Program-made: the position numbers and the translations under genes
Assembly (NCBI GenBank): GCA_004558025.1
Contig: SFEG01000001.1
Coordinates: 62,001 to 126,000 of the forward strand
Source of the DNA: Clostridiales bacterium
Lineage (GTDB): Bacteria; Bacillota; Clostridia; Oscillospirales; Oscillospiraceae
Length of the DNA: 64,000 bases
Direction: 5' to 3'
In this document: one piece after another, positions 9,954-18,099 of the stretch
Position numbering within the stretch: position 1 is the stretch's first letter
Layout: every line of letters begins with the position of its first letter
Notes under the pieces: generated by a model
What the model was told of the DNA's origin: nothing
What the model saw: only the letters and a program-made list of their open reading frames with translations
Databases searched by the model: none

Positions 9954-11201
9954 TCAGCTGAGCATTTCATTTACCGCCATCATTATTCCGAGCTTGCCGG
10001 ATTCATATGTTATGCCTCCCTGAACGTACAGCGTATACGGTTCACGCATCGGGCCGTCGGCGGAAAGCTCGATAGATGAGCCCTGAACAAATGCTCCGGC
10101 GGCCATGATAACAGGAACATTGTATCCCGGCATCTGCCACGGCTCCGGCGTTACATACGAATCTACCGGCGCACCGGCTTGGACACCGCGGCAGAATTTC
10201 TTCATATTTTCCGCGTTTTTCAGGGTAACCATCTGGATTATATCATTGCGATGCTCCTCCGGGGACGGGGAAGATTCAAAGCCGATTTTTTTCATCATTG
10301 CCGAGCAAAAGGTCATGGTCTTTATAGCCTGCGCTACAATGTGCGGAGCCATGAATAATCCCTGGAACAGCAGGCGGTTATTTCCGAGCGTAGCGCCGCA
10401 CTCGCCTCCGATGCCGGGCGTCGTCAAGCGCATGGCAGCATTCTCGACAAGGTTTTTTCTGCCGACTATGTATCCGCCTGTCGGTGCAAGGCCGCCGCCG
10501 GGGTTTTTGATAAGAGAACCCGCCATGAGATCGACTCCGAACTCCGTGGGCTCATGCTCACCGGTAAACTCACCGTAGCAGTTATCCACCATGACCGTGA
10601 CATTCGGAGCGACGCTTTTCACGGCTTTGCATATATCGCCTATCTCCTCAGCAGAGAAAGCCTTGCGGTTTTCGTAGCCTCTTGAGCGCTGAATCAGTAC
10701 TGCCGCGACGGATCTATCCGAAAGCGCGGTTTTTATAGCGTCTATGTCCGGCTCCCCGTTTTTGAGATTGACCTGCTTGTAGTTTATGCCGTAGAACTTG
10801 AGCGAGCCGTGGCAGTTACCCTCGATGCCGATGGCGTTTCTTAGCGTATCGTAAGGAAGACCGGTAACGGACAGCAGCGTGTCGCCGGGCTTGAGCATTG
10901 CAAAAAGCGCGGCAGAGAGCGCGTGTGTTCCGTTTACGAAGCCTATGCGGACAAGCGCGGCCTCCGTGCAGAACACCTGAGCATAGACCTTATCGAGCAC
11001 TTCCCTGCCAAGGTCATCATAACCATAGCCGCTTGTTCCCGCAAAGCACGAATCAGAAACCTTGTTATCCTGAAAAGCGGTCATGACTTTGCGTGTGTTC
11101 AGCATCGCGATACGGTCTATGCGCTCAAACTGCGGCCTTATCTCCTCCTCAGCCTGACGTGCAATCTCGTATACTTCGGGTTTTATATCGTTTACGTTCA
11201 T
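9954..11201 (-). CDS. PLP-dependent methionine gamma-lyase-like protein (YnbB/aluminium resistance family)
   Basis: The 415-residue protein belongs to the fold-type I PLP enzymes annotated as aluminium resistance or YnbB proteins. K232 in SLIKNPGGG is the expected PLP lysine, D206 (VMVDNCYGEF) the residue binding the pyridine nitrogen, and FVNGTHALSAALFA the phosphate-binding region. The family is distantly related to cystathionine/methionine gamma-lyases, but its reaction in the cell is not established. It starts 3 bp after murD and has ATGGAGCT as ribosome site. The position between murD and yunB is odd for an amino-acid enzyme and may reflect operon packing. Confidence 0.85.
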   Translation of the reverse strand: MNVNDIKPEVYEIARQAEEEIRPQFERIDRIAMLNTRKVMTAFQDNKVSDSCFAGTSGYGYDDLGREVLDKVYAQVFCTEAALVRIGFVNGTHALSAALFAMLKPGDTLLSVTGLPYDTLRNAIGIEGNCHGSLKFYGINYKQVNLKNGEPDIDAIKTALSDRSVAAVLIQRSRGYENRKAFSAEEIGDICKAVKSVAPNVTVMVDNCYGEFTGEHEPTEFGVDLMAGSLIKNPGGGLAPTGGYIVGRKNLVENAAMRLTTPGIGGECGATLGNNRLLFQGLFMAPHIVAQAIKTMTFCSAMMKKIGFESSPSPEEHRNDIIQMVTLKNAENMKKFCRGVQAGAPVDSYVTPEPWQMPGYNVPVIMAAGAFVQGSSIELSADGPMREPYTLYVQGGITYESGKLGIMMAVNEMLS

Positions 11202-11203
11202 TT

Positions 11204-12580
11204 TTAAAGCTCCATAACTATCTGTTTGAAATATTTGCCGCGCTCCATGAAGTTTTTGAATTTATCGAAAGCGGCACATGCCGGAGAAAGCAGAACAATA
11301 TCTCCATCCCGCGCGCCTTCGGCAGCGGCAAGCACGGTCTGTTTAAAATCATCTATCTTCTCTATTGGCAGCGTTCCGTCAAAATATTTTGAGTTAATGA
11401 CGGCTTCGTATATTTTTTCGGTCGTCGCGCCGGTCAGATACAGTTTTTTAGCGTGCAGACATATCTCGTCGCCGAGTTCGTCAAAAGGTATGTGCTTGTC
11501 ATAGCCGCCGGCAATAAGTATCGGCTTTGTTTTAAGTGCGTGCAGGCCGGCTGCCGTTCTTGTGGGGCTTGTGCCGATGGAATCGTTAATAAAACTAACT
11601 CCGTTCAGCACCCTCACCTGTTCAAGGCGATGCTCAACTCCCGTAAAGCTTTTGGCTACCGCTATGCATGTGTTATTATCAACATAGCCGTCTGTCGCCG
11701 CGAAAGCGGCCATGTAGTTTTCAAGATTGTGCGTTCCGGGAAGCTTAATATCGTCGGCAGACATTACGGCCTCTGACTTGCCGCCGTGCACACGATAGAT
11801 GATACCGTCTGCACAGTAAACGCCGTTTTTGGGCTTGACTGTACGGCTGAAATACGCGATATCCGACTTTGCTTTTTCGACGTAGTACGGTGTAAATTCG
11901 TTCTCGTGATTTAGAACAAGCCTGTCGTGTTCGTCCTGATACGAAAATATCGAGCTTTTGGCATCGATATAATCCTGATAATCCTTATGCTTATCGAGAT
12001 GATTCGGCGATATGTTAGTTATCACGGCGACATTTGGCTTGCAGACCATGCTGTGCAGTTGAAATGAGCTCAGCTCAAGTACCACGGCGTCGTCTTTTCC
12101 CATATTGTCAACATCGCACAGGAGCGGCCTGCCGATGTTTCCGCCGAGGTGGACGGTGTATCCCTGAGCCTTTAGAAGCTCTGATATTATTGTTGTTGTG
12201 GTCGTCTTGCCGTCGCTGCCCGTTACGGCAAATATTCTGCACGGGCAAAGCTTCATAAAAAGCTCCATCTCGGAGGTGAGCTCCGCTCCGCGGCTTACAG
12301 CGGCCTGAAGATGCTCGTCAAACGGCATAAGTCCGGGGGTTCGGAAAATGAGGTCAAAATCGAGCTCATCGAGATAGTTCTCGCCGAGGCGGAACTTTGC
12401 ACCGAGCTGCGAAAGAACTTCAAACTCTCCATCGAGCTGCCCTGCTGTGCGTTTATCGCAGGCTGTTACATTGCAGCCTGCGTCAAGCAGCCTTTTTATA
12501 AGCGGAGTGTTGCTCACTCCGATACCGATAACGCCTATGCGCTTGTGCTTAATGCTGTCTATATATTCATTAAAAGTCAT
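11204..12580 (-). CDS. murD: UDP-N-acetylmuramoylalanine--D-glutamate ligase
   Basis: It adds D-Glu to UDP-MurNAc-L-Ala in the cytoplasmic phase of peptidoglycan synthesis. The 458 residues show the three Mur domains: an N-terminal Rossmann domain (GVIGIGVSN), the ATPase domain with P-loop GSDGKTTTT (121-129), NISPNHLDKH, and the C-terminal domain (GGYDKHIPF, LSPACAAFDKFKNF). Ser-Asp instead of the usual Thr-Asn in the P-loop is a mild variant. ATG at 12580 has GGAGGC eight bases upstream. The gene stands alone from other mur genes, heading a murD/YnbB-like/yunB/ligA unit. Confidence 0.95.
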   Translation of the reverse strand: MTFNEYIDSIKHKRIGVIGIGVSNTPLIKRLLDAGCNVTACDKRTAGQLDGEFEVLSQLGAKFRLGENYLDELDFDLIFRTPGLMPFDEHLQAAVSRGAELTSEMELFMKLCPCRIFAVTGSDGKTTTTTIISELLKAQGYTVHLGGNIGRPLLCDVDNMGKDDAVVLELSSFQLHSMVCKPNVAVITNISPNHLDKHKDYQDYIDAKSSIFSYQDEHDRLVLNHENEFTPYYVEKAKSDIAYFSRTVKPKNGVYCADGIIYRVHGGKSEAVMSADDIKLPGTHNLENYMAAFAATDGYVDNNTCIAVAKSFTGVEHRLEQVRVLNGVSFINDSIGTSPTRTAAGLHALKTKPILIAGGYDKHIPFDELGDEICLHAKKLYLTGATTEKIYEAVINSKYFDGTLPIEKIDDFKQTVLAAAEGARDGDIVLLSPACAAFDKFKNFMERGKYFKQIVMEL

Positions 12581-12616
12581 GATAATAGCCTCCAATTAAC
12601 TCCCGTTAACTTATAT

Positions 12617-12645
12617 ATTATACGGCTTTAGGCGTATAAAGACAA
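12617..12645 (-). promoter_or_regulatory. SigA promoter of murD
   Basis: TTGTCT (12645-12640), a 17-bp spacer and a consensus TATAAT (12622-12617) lie about 40 bases upstream of the murD start. It is back to back with the rnpB promoter, with only 10 bp between the two -35 boxes. Confidence 0.75.
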
Positions 12646-12655
12646 GAAAATTCTA

Positions 12656-12684
12656 TTGACTTGCGGCATTGAAATGGTTAAAAT
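12656..12684 (+). promoter_or_regulatory. SigA promoter of rnpB
   Basis: TTGACT (12656-12661) and TAAAAT (12679-12684) are exactly 17 bp apart. The 5' end of the RNase P RNA follows 7 bases after the -10, as expected for transcription start. Confidence 0.8.
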
Positions 12685-12690
12685 AATTAA

Positions 12691-13032
12691 CTGAGTGAGC
12701 CGAACGACCGCGGGTGCATTCCGAAAGGAAGTACATGAGGAAAGTCCGGGCTCCACAGGGCAAGGATAGCGGGTAACGCCCGCCAGGGGTGACCCTCGGA
12801 CAAGTGCAACAGAAATATACCGCCGAGAGATCGGTAAGGGTGGAAAAGTGAGGTAAGAGCTCACTCGTCGCATGGAGACATGTTGATGCTGTAAACTCTA
12901 TCCGGAGCAACGCCGTGGGAGGACATATGATTTGCCCGATCGTCCTCAGGAGGCGGCTTGAGCCTGTCGGCAACGGCAGGATTAGATAGATGGTCGTTTA
13001 AGACAGAACCCGGCTTACAGACTCGCTCATTT
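12691..13032 (+). ncRNA. rnpB: RNase P RNA (bacterial type A)
   Basis: This is the catalytic RNA that trims the 5' ends of pre-tRNAs. Conserved blocks are recognised in order: GAGGAAAGTCCGGGCTCC (CR I), the AGGGTGA-like P15-side region, CAACAGAAATATACCGC-type core, GGTAAGGGTGGAAA, and ACAGAACCCGGCTTACAG close to the 3' end (CR V). The 5' bases TGAGTGAG pair with CTCGCTCA near 13023-13030 to form P1, which fixes the ends to about 12691 and 13032. The arrangement with GGTAAGGGTGGAAAAGTGAGGTAAGAGCTCAC suggests the ancestral (A) class rather than Bacillus type B. Small open frames inside are chance. Confidence 0.95.
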
Positions 13033-13042
13033 TTTAATATAG

Positions 13043-13070
13043 AAAAAACCGCCGTGTCAGGCGGTTTTTT
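13043..13070. terminator. Shared terminator of rnpB and the ArsC-like gene
   Basis: An 11-bp perfect stem, AAAAAACCGCC (13043-13053) with its complement at 13060-13070, and a six-base loop. It has T6 on the plus side and T6 on the minus side, and sits between the rnpB 3' end and the stop of the convergent gene at 13077. Confidence 0.85.
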
Positions 13071-13076
13071 CTTTGA

Positions 13077-13409
13077 CTATTCCCACTTTGACCAAACGTC
13101 GGGAGCATATCCGACTGTAGCCTGCTTTCCGTTGCGGACGATCGGCGTTTTTATAAGCCATGGGCACTCAAATAGCTTTTCGAGCTTCGCGTCATTTGAA
13201 GCAAGGTACTGCACGAGCGAATAATCAACATCGTCCTTATTCATCATATTGTCAAGGCCGACGGCATTTTTGACGGAGTTGAGCTCTCCCCTGCTCATGC
13301 CGAATTTCATTATATCGACAAACTGATATTTGATCCTGCGCTCTTTAAAATAGCGCTCGGCCTTTTTTGTGTCGAAGCATTTGCTTTTGCCGAAGATCTG
13401 AATGTTCAC
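13077..13409 (-). CDS. ArsC/Spx-family thioredoxin-fold protein
   Basis: The 110-residue protein has the ArsC/YffB/Spx fold: beta-strand NIQIFGK, a redox-type Cys at position 11 in KCFDTKKAERYF, the segment RIKYQFVDI, then the conserved WLIKTPIVRNGK containing the cis-Pro loop. It has only one Cys in the N-terminal motif (CFDT), as in arsenate reductase-like proteins, whereas Spx has CxxC. No ars operon partners are nearby, so arsenate reduction is not supported; a thiol-redox role is a guess. It overlaps the upstream dipeptidase gene by 4 bp. Confidence 0.8.
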   Translation of the reverse strand: MNIQIFGKSKCFDTKKAERYFKERRIKYQFVDIMKFGMSRGELNSVKNAVGLDNMMNKDDVDYSLVQYLASNDAKLEKLFECPWLIKTPIVRNGKQATVGYAPDVWSKWE

Positions 13410-14317
13410 AATGACCTCTCCATTATCCTGAGAATATTGTTGCGGAAGATATCCTGAGCCAGCTGCTCGGTGTAATTATGTCTTAGAAGCGTTTCGTATA
13501 TCCTGCCGAGATCCTGAACTCCGTTTATGCCGCTCGGTGTCTGCTCTATACCGTCCAGATCACAGCCGAGAAATACGGCTTTTTCGCCGCCGAGCGCCAT
13601 GAAGTGCTCAATATGAGCAAAAACGGCGTCGATATCGCGCCCGCGGCCAAGAAATTCGGGGTAGAGATTGATGCCTGCCCCGCCGCCCTGCCGAGCAAGT
13701 GCGGTAAACTGACCGTCTGTTAAATTGCGAGGTACATCGCATATGGCCTTCGCGTTGGAGTGCCCGGCTATAACTGGACGAGTGCTTATACTGAGAGTAT
13801 CCCAGAAGCCGCGCTCCGATACATGCGCCATATCGAGCATTATGCCGAGCTCCTGCGCACGCAAAACAAAGGCCTTTCCCTTATGTGTCAGTCCTGAGCC
13901 GCTGTCCATGGCCGCGCCGCACAGGGCGTTGTCATGATTCCAGGTCATATGTACGATGCGCACGCCCAGCCCGTATGCCGCGTCAATATCGGCTATCTGC
14001 TCGGCACCCTCTATGGACAAAAGCGCTGCGATCTTACCTTCGCTCTCGGCAGATATAATATCCCGAAAATTCAGGCACAGCTTGACCATGTCTGAATTTT
14101 CTTTTATCTGCTCGAGAAAATACGCGATAGAAATGTCGGCAAACTTTACAGGTTCTAGATCGTCAACGGCACAGACGGCAAATACCTGCCCTGCCGGAGA
14201 ATACTGCGACAGGCGTTCAAGGTCGAGCTGCATACTGTTTCGCCGCAGAAGCTCGCCGCGCTCACGCGCATGCGTTGCCGTATCACAGTGACAATCAAAA
14301 ATCGGAATGCTCATCAT
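13406..14317 (-). CDS. Membrane-dipeptidase family protein (peptidase M19)
   Basis: The 303-residue zinc peptidase resembles renal dipeptidase. The N-terminal FDCHCDT gives metal ligands H10 and D12; HMTWNHDN, LDMAHVSERGF and GHSNAKAI supply the remaining His and Asp ligands, and RNLTDGQ the substrate loop. Members cut dipeptides, often with a D-amino acid at the C-terminus. No signal peptide is seen, so it is probably cytoplasmic. The start ATG overlaps the RNase J stop (ATGA), and a second ATG follows at once; either may be used. Confidence 0.88.
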   Translation of the reverse strand: MMSIPIFDCHCDTATHARERGELLRRNSMQLDLERLSQYSPAGQVFAVCAVDDLEPVKFADISIAYFLEQIKENSDMVKLCLNFRDIISAESEGKIAALLSIEGAEQIADIDAAYGLGVRIVHMTWNHDNALCGAAMDSGSGLTHKGKAFVLRAQELGIMLDMAHVSERGFWDTLSISTRPVIAGHSNAKAICDVPRNLTDGQFTALARQGGGAGINLYPEFLGRGRDIDAVFAHIEHFMALGGEKAVFLGCDLDGIEQTPSGINGVQDLGRIYETLLRHNYTEQLAQDIFRNNILRIMERSL

Positions 14318-15972
14318 ACTTCGGATATGAGCGGCAGTATCATCGGGCTGCGCTTAGTGGTTTTGTAAAGATAACTGGAGACATTGCTCTTTATGCGGCT
14401 TTTTATAGCCGACCAGTCCTTAACGCCGTTTTCCTCGCAGGCAAGGACAGTCTCTTTTGTGACGCGCTTGAGCTCTTCAAGCATATCCTCGGCCTCCTTG
14501 ACATACACAAAGCCGCGCGTGAGTATCTCGGGATCGGACAAGAGCGCATTATCCCAGGATGAGAGCGTAACAACGATAACGACCATGCCGTCCTCTGCGA
14601 GTCTGTGTCTGTCGCGCATAACTACGCTTCCGACGTCGCCGACGCCCATACCATCGACCATGACAGCACCGGACTGGACAGCTCCGTTGAGCTTGACGCT
14701 TTTCTTTGATATTTCAATGACCTTGCCGTTTTCGGCGATAACTACGTTTTTAGGCTCAACGCCCATGAGCCGGCCAAGCTCAGCGTGCTTTACGAGCATG
14801 CGGTACTCGCCGTGAACGGGAATAAAGTACTTGGGGCGAACCAGCGCGAGCATCATTTTCTGCTCCTCCTGAGACGCGTGGCCGGAAACATGCAGGGCCG
14901 TGTTTCGGTCGTATATGACCTCGGCACCCTTATGGAAAAGCTCATCTATGACCTTACTTATCATGTTTTCATTGCCGGGGATGGCAGATGCGGATATTAT
15001 GACTCTGTCCCCGGGGCTTATATTGATCTGCCTGTGCTCTGAAAATGCCATACGGTAAAGCGCGGACATGGTCTCGCCCTGAGAGCCTGTCGATATGATA
15101 ACTACCTTATCCTTAGGCAGCTTATTTATTTGCGCGAGGTCGACAAGTACATTTTCCGGAGCGTTGAGATAGCCCAAAACCGTTGCGACCCGCAAAATAT
15201 TCTCCATGCTTCGGCCGGTTATGGCGACCTTGCGCTTATATTTTGCCGCAACGTCGATTATCTGCTGCAATCTGTGCACATTCGAGGCAAAGGTCGTAAT
15301 GATTATGCGCTGATCACAATTTTTAAACAGCATGTCGAACGTCTCGCCGACCTTGCGTTCGGAGGCGGACAGACCGGGCTTTTCGACATTGGTAGAGTCG
15401 CTCATAAGCGCGAGCACGCCCTCGTTTCCGAGCTGACCGAAGCGCGGCAGATCAATGACCTTACCCTGTACCGGCGTGAGGTCGATTTTAAAGTCACCTG
15501 TGTGGACTATAGTTCCGATCGGCGTTTTTATAGCCAGTGCGACAGCGTCGGCTATACTGTGGTTTACGGCGATGAATTCGATGCTGAAGCATCCGAGGCG
15601 GAACACATCGCCCGCTTTTTTCGTGAATATCTGCGTGTTATACAGAAGATCGTGCTCCTCAAGCTTGAGCTCAATGAGTGCCGCCGTGAGCGGCGTTGCG
15701 TATATCGGGACATTCAGATCGTGAATGACATAAGGAACAGCGCCGATGTGATCCTCGTGTCCGTGAGTGATGATTATACCTCTTACTTTTTCGGCGTTGG
15801 CCTTGAGATACGAAATGTCGGGAATGACGATATCTATACCGTACATATCTTCATCCGGGAAACCGAGACCGCAGTCGATAACGATAATATCCGTGCCAAA
15901 TTCAATGGCAGTCATGTTCTTGCCGATCTCGCCGAGACCGCCGAGAGGAATGATTTTCAGCTTATGAGTCAT
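14314..15972 (-). CDS. rnj: Ribonuclease J
   Basis: This 552-residue metallo-beta-lactamase/beta-CASP nuclease has both endonuclease and 5'-3' exonuclease activity and shapes mRNA decay and rRNA processing. HGHEDH at 70-75 binds the two zinc ions. Other landmarks are MSDSTNVEKPG, the beta-CASP segment ITTFASNVHRLQQI, STGSQGE, HVSGHASQEEQ and PVHGEYRML. The C-terminal region (after about 450) is the dimerisation domain. ATG start with GGAGGT six bases before. A 150-base non-coding leader separates it from recR. Only one RNase J gene is in the window, so J1/J2 cannot be assigned. Confidence 0.95.
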   Translation of the reverse strand: MTHKLKIIPLGGLGEIGKNMTAIEFGTDIIVIDCGLGFPDEDMYGIDIVIPDISYLKANAEKVRGIIITHGHEDHIGAVPYVIHDLNVPIYATPLTAALIELKLEEHDLLYNTQIFTKKAGDVFRLGCFSIEFIAVNHSIADAVALAIKTPIGTIVHTGDFKIDLTPVQGKVIDLPRFGQLGNEGVLALMSDSTNVEKPGLSASERKVGETFDMLFKNCDQRIIITTFASNVHRLQQIIDVAAKYKRKVAITGRSMENILRVATVLGYLNAPENVLVDLAQINKLPKDKVVIISTGSQGETMSALYRMAFSEHRQINISPGDRVIISASAIPGNENMISKVIDELFHKGAEVIYDRNTALHVSGHASQEEQKMMLALVRPKYFIPVHGEYRMLVKHAELGRLMGVEPKNVVIAENGKVIEISKKSVKLNGAVQSGAVMVDGMGVGDVGSVVMRDRHRLAEDGMVVIVVTLSSWDNALLSDPEILTRGFVYVKEAEDMLEELKRVTKETVLACEENGVKDWSAIKSRIKSNVSSYLYKTTKRSPMILPLISEV

Positions 15973-16126
15973 ATATTAACCTCCAATATGAGTGATAATT
16001 TCCGAAAACGCAAAGTAAAGGGACCCATCGCCGCATCTGCCCTGATCCGCAGAGTGCAGCGAAGCTTTCCCCCTCTGATATCCGGTATGTAGTAATTTTT
16101 ACAGTACAGGAATTATAACCTGTTAA
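15973..16126 (-). promoter_or_regulatory. Upstream region of the RNase J gene with palindromic -10
   Basis: The 154-bp gap holds no convincing gene. On the minus strand a TATAAT (16117-16112) is enclosed by the inverted repeat ACAGG/CCTGT (16106-16110 and 16119-16123). No standard -35 is found at 17 bp. If used as a promoter, the RNase J mRNA would have a leader of about 130 bases. Confidence 0.35.
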
Positions 16127-16732
16127 TCACATTTCAATTCGGCCTTCAAGGGCGCGAAGAAGCGTGGCATCATCGGCAAACTCAAGATTCGAGCCAACAG
16201 GGATGCCATATGCAAGACGTGTTACCTTTACGTCAAAGGGCTTTAAAAGACGCGAAATGTACATGGCCGTAGCCTCGCCCTCGGTATCGGGGTTCGTGGC
16301 CATAATGATCTCTCTTATCTCACTGTCATCGGCAGCAACGCGGCGGATAAGCTCGCTTATGCGTATGTCGTCAGGTCCTACATGGCTTATCGGCGAAAGA
16401 ACGCCGTGCAGAACGTGATACACGCCGTTATACTCATGGCTGCGCTCAATGGACAGAACATCGCGCGGTTCGGAAACTACGCAAACTATACTCCTATCCC
16501 TTTTTGTGCTCGCGCATACGGAGCACACCTCGCCCTCAGTGAGGTTTTGGCATATCTTGCAGCAGCAGACGTTTTTCCTTGCTTCAAGTATGGCGTTTGC
16601 AAAGCTCTCGCCCTCCCCTTCGGGCAGTGAGAGAACATGGAATGCAAGGCGCTGAGCGCTTTTGCGGCCTATACCGGGGAGAGATGCAAACTTATCTATG
16701 AGGTTTTCGAGTGAAGCAGGGAAAAATGGCAT
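16127..16732 (-). CDS. recR: Recombination mediator protein RecR
   Basis: RecR works with RecF/RecO to load RecA on gapped DNA. The 201-residue sequence shows the N-terminal helix-hairpin-helix (LPGIGRKSAQRLAFH), a four-Cys zinc finger (C58, C61, C70, C73), the TOPRIM domain (about 80-175; VSEPRDVLSIE, NPDTEGEATA) and the C-terminal Walker B-like TRLAYGIPVGSNLEFAD. ATG with GGAGAT upstream. It is preceded by rpe with a 22-bp gap. DnaX, the usual neighbour of recR, is not here. Confidence 0.96.
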   Translation of the reverse strand: MPFFPASLENLIDKFASLPGIGRKSAQRLAFHVLSLPEGEGESFANAILEARKNVCCCKICQNLTEGEVCSVCASTKRDRSIVCVVSEPRDVLSIERSHEYNGVYHVLHGVLSPISHVGPDDIRISELIRRVAADDSEIREIIMATNPDTEGEATAMYISRLLKPFDVKVTRLAYGIPVGSNLEFADDATLLRALEGRIEM

Positions 16733-16754
16733 TTAGAATATCTCCAATAACAGT

Positions 16755-17408
16755 TTATGCGTTTCTTATAGCATCAATCTGAGCTTTTCTGTCGGGTTTT
16801 CCGAAAACTGCGCTTCCGGCAACAAGAACGGTCGCCCCGGCATCTTTTACAAGCTTTGCCGTAACGGGGTCAACGCCGCCGTCGACCTCAAGCTCGCAGG
16901 CAAGGCCGCGTTTGTCGATCTCGTGCCTGAGCTCTGTGATCTTCGGAAGCTGATCGTGCATGAAGCTTTGACCTCCGAAGCCGGGCTCAACGGTCATGAC
17001 GAGAACCATATCGAGTCTGTCGATAAAAGGATACAACACACTCGCCGGGGTCCGCGGCTTTACCGCCAGACCGACTTTTCTGCCGCTTTCCTTAACAATA
17101 TCAATGGCATCGGATATGTTCTGATAAGAATCGGCCTCAACATGGAACATGACAAGATCCGCTCCTGCATCGCAGAATGCCTTTGCGTACCTTCCCGGCT
17201 TGTCGATCATAAGATGAACGTCGAGGAACATGTCGGTCATCTTGCGGACAGATTTAAGGACAGGGATGCCGATAGAAATGTTGGGTACGAAAAATCCGTC
17301 CATAACATCAAAATGAACGTATTCCGCACCTGCAGAGCGAATATCTTCGATCTCGGCGCCCAGCTTTGTAAAATCCGCGGAGAGAATCGATGGAGCAATC
17401 TTAATCAT
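16755..17408 (-). CDS. rpe: Ribulose-phosphate 3-epimerase
   Basis: It interconverts D-ribulose-5-phosphate and D-xylulose-5-phosphate in the pentose phosphate pathway. The 217-residue TIM barrel has APSILSADF, the metal-binding HFDVMDGFFVPN (His and Asp), DVHLMIDKP, VMTVEPGFGGQ and EVDGGV. The family length is normal. In Bacillus rpe follows rsgA; here it is 18 kb away and heads a unit with recR, under its own promoter and a structured leader. Confidence 0.96.
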   Translation of the reverse strand: MIKIAPSILSADFTKLGAEIEDIRSAGAEYVHFDVMDGFFVPNISIGIPVLKSVRKMTDMFLDVHLMIDKPGRYAKAFCDAGADLVMFHVEADSYQNISDAIDIVKESGRKVGLAVKPRTPASVLYPFIDRLDMVLVMTVEPGFGGQSFMHDQLPKITELRHEIDKRGLACELEVDGGVDPVTAKLVKDAGATVLVAGSAVFGKPDRKAQIDAIRNA

Positions 17409-17457
17409 ATCTATAACCTCTATGGCCTATGCGGCATAAAATGTTGCAGCGGTTAAG

Positions 17458-17511
17458 GTGCGCACAGCCGCTTTTATATATGGGGGCGCTGCGGCGCCCC
17501 CTGCCTGCGCA
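17458..17511 (-). promoter_or_regulatory. Nested GC-rich hairpin in the rpe leader
   Basis: In the transcript from the promoter at 17523-17551, an outer GTGCGCA/TGCGCAC pairing (near 17505-17511 and 17459-17465) encloses a perfect 8-bp stem GGGGGCGC/GCGCCCCC (17494-17501 with 17482-17489). The structure lies 50-100 bases ahead of the rpe start and is not followed by a U-tract, so it is not an ordinary terminator. Function unknown. Confidence 0.5.
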
Positions 17512-17522
17512 CAATCCAATTT

Positions 17523-17551
17523 ATTATACAACACTTTCATAGTAATTACAA
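17523..17551 (-). promoter_or_regulatory. SigA promoter of rpe-recR
   Basis: TTGTAA (17551-17546), a 17-bp spacer and TATAAT (17528-17523). The predicted mRNA leader is about 110 bases and carries the nested hairpin described for 17458-17511. Confidence 0.7.
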
Positions 17552-17557
17552 GAGAAG

Positions 17558-17600
17558 CAAAATATAAAAAGCAGAAGGAAAATGTATTTCCTTCTGCTTT
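17558..17600 (-). terminator. Intrinsic terminator after ybaK
   Basis: A 14-bp perfect stem (17568-17581 with 17587-17600, AAAGCAGAAGGAAA and complement) and 5-base loop, followed on the minus strand by a T-rich run. It lies 13 bases after the ybaK stop and closes the T-box/tyrS unit. Confidence 0.85.
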
Positions 17601-17613
17601 CCGCTGCAAAGAG

Positions 17614-18087
17614 TTATACCTCGGGCAGCTTACATACATCGATCCACTCGATAGCGTTTGAGTATTTGTAGAGCTCATCAAGGTTGAGCTCTATTGCGCT
17701 GTTGCCGCTGCCGACTGCCGGGAATACGGTCTCAAAGCGCTTGAGGCTTTCGTCGAGATAAACGTCAATGCCGTCGTTTATTCCGAAGGGACACACGCCG
17801 CCGACGGGGTGTCCGACAAGCGTGAGCACCTCATCGGGTGCCAGCATCTTGGCCTTCATGTGGAATTTATCCTTGAACTTGTGGTTATCTATCCTTGCGT
17901 CTCCTGCAGCAAGGATGAGAATGCAGCTGTCACCTTTCTTAAACGACAGCGTCTTTGCTATTCTCGCGCCATCAACGCCGAGGGCAAGCGCTGCAAGCTC
18001 GACCGTCGCGCTGGAAACGTCGAATTCTCGAACTCTGTCCTCCATACCGAATTGTCTAAAATATGCTCTGCCTTTTTCTATGGACAT
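17614..18087 (-). CDS. YbaK/EbsC-family aminoacyl-tRNA deacylase
   Basis: The 157-residue protein is a stand-alone editing domain of the YbaK/ProX group, which hydrolyses misacylated tRNAs (for example Cys-tRNA-Pro or Ala-tRNA-Pro). Recognisable parts are AKTLSFKKG with the conserved Lys, AAGDARIDNHKFK, and the family signature GHPVGGVCPFGIN. It follows tyrS by 12 bp and therefore belongs to the tyrosine T-box transcript, which would couple an editing factor to tyrosine starvation. The specific tRNA it proofreads cannot be told from sequence. ATG start with AGGTGAAA upstream. Confidence 0.88.
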   Translation of the reverse strand: MSIEKGRAYFRQFGMEDRVREFDVSSATVELAALALGVDGARIAKTLSFKKGDSCILILAAGDARIDNHKFKDKFHMKAKMLAPDEVLTLVGHPVGGVCPFGINDGIDVYLDESLKRFETVFPAVGSGNSAIELNLDELYKYSNAIEWIDVCKLPEV

Positions 18088-18099
18088 GTCAGTTTCACC

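Noticed and set aside
12628..12973. Two open frames of 81 and 106 codons on the minus strand
   Set aside because: They fall within the RNase P RNA gene and its promoter, which explain the sequence fully.
13077..13409. Calling the small thioredoxin-fold gene Spx or a true arsenate reductase
   Set aside because: It lacks the CxxC of Spx and has no arsenic-resistance neighbours; only the broad family can be assigned.
15130..16092. 320-codon plus-strand frame opposite RNase J
   Set aside because: Antisense shadow; the RNase J frame holds all family motifs.
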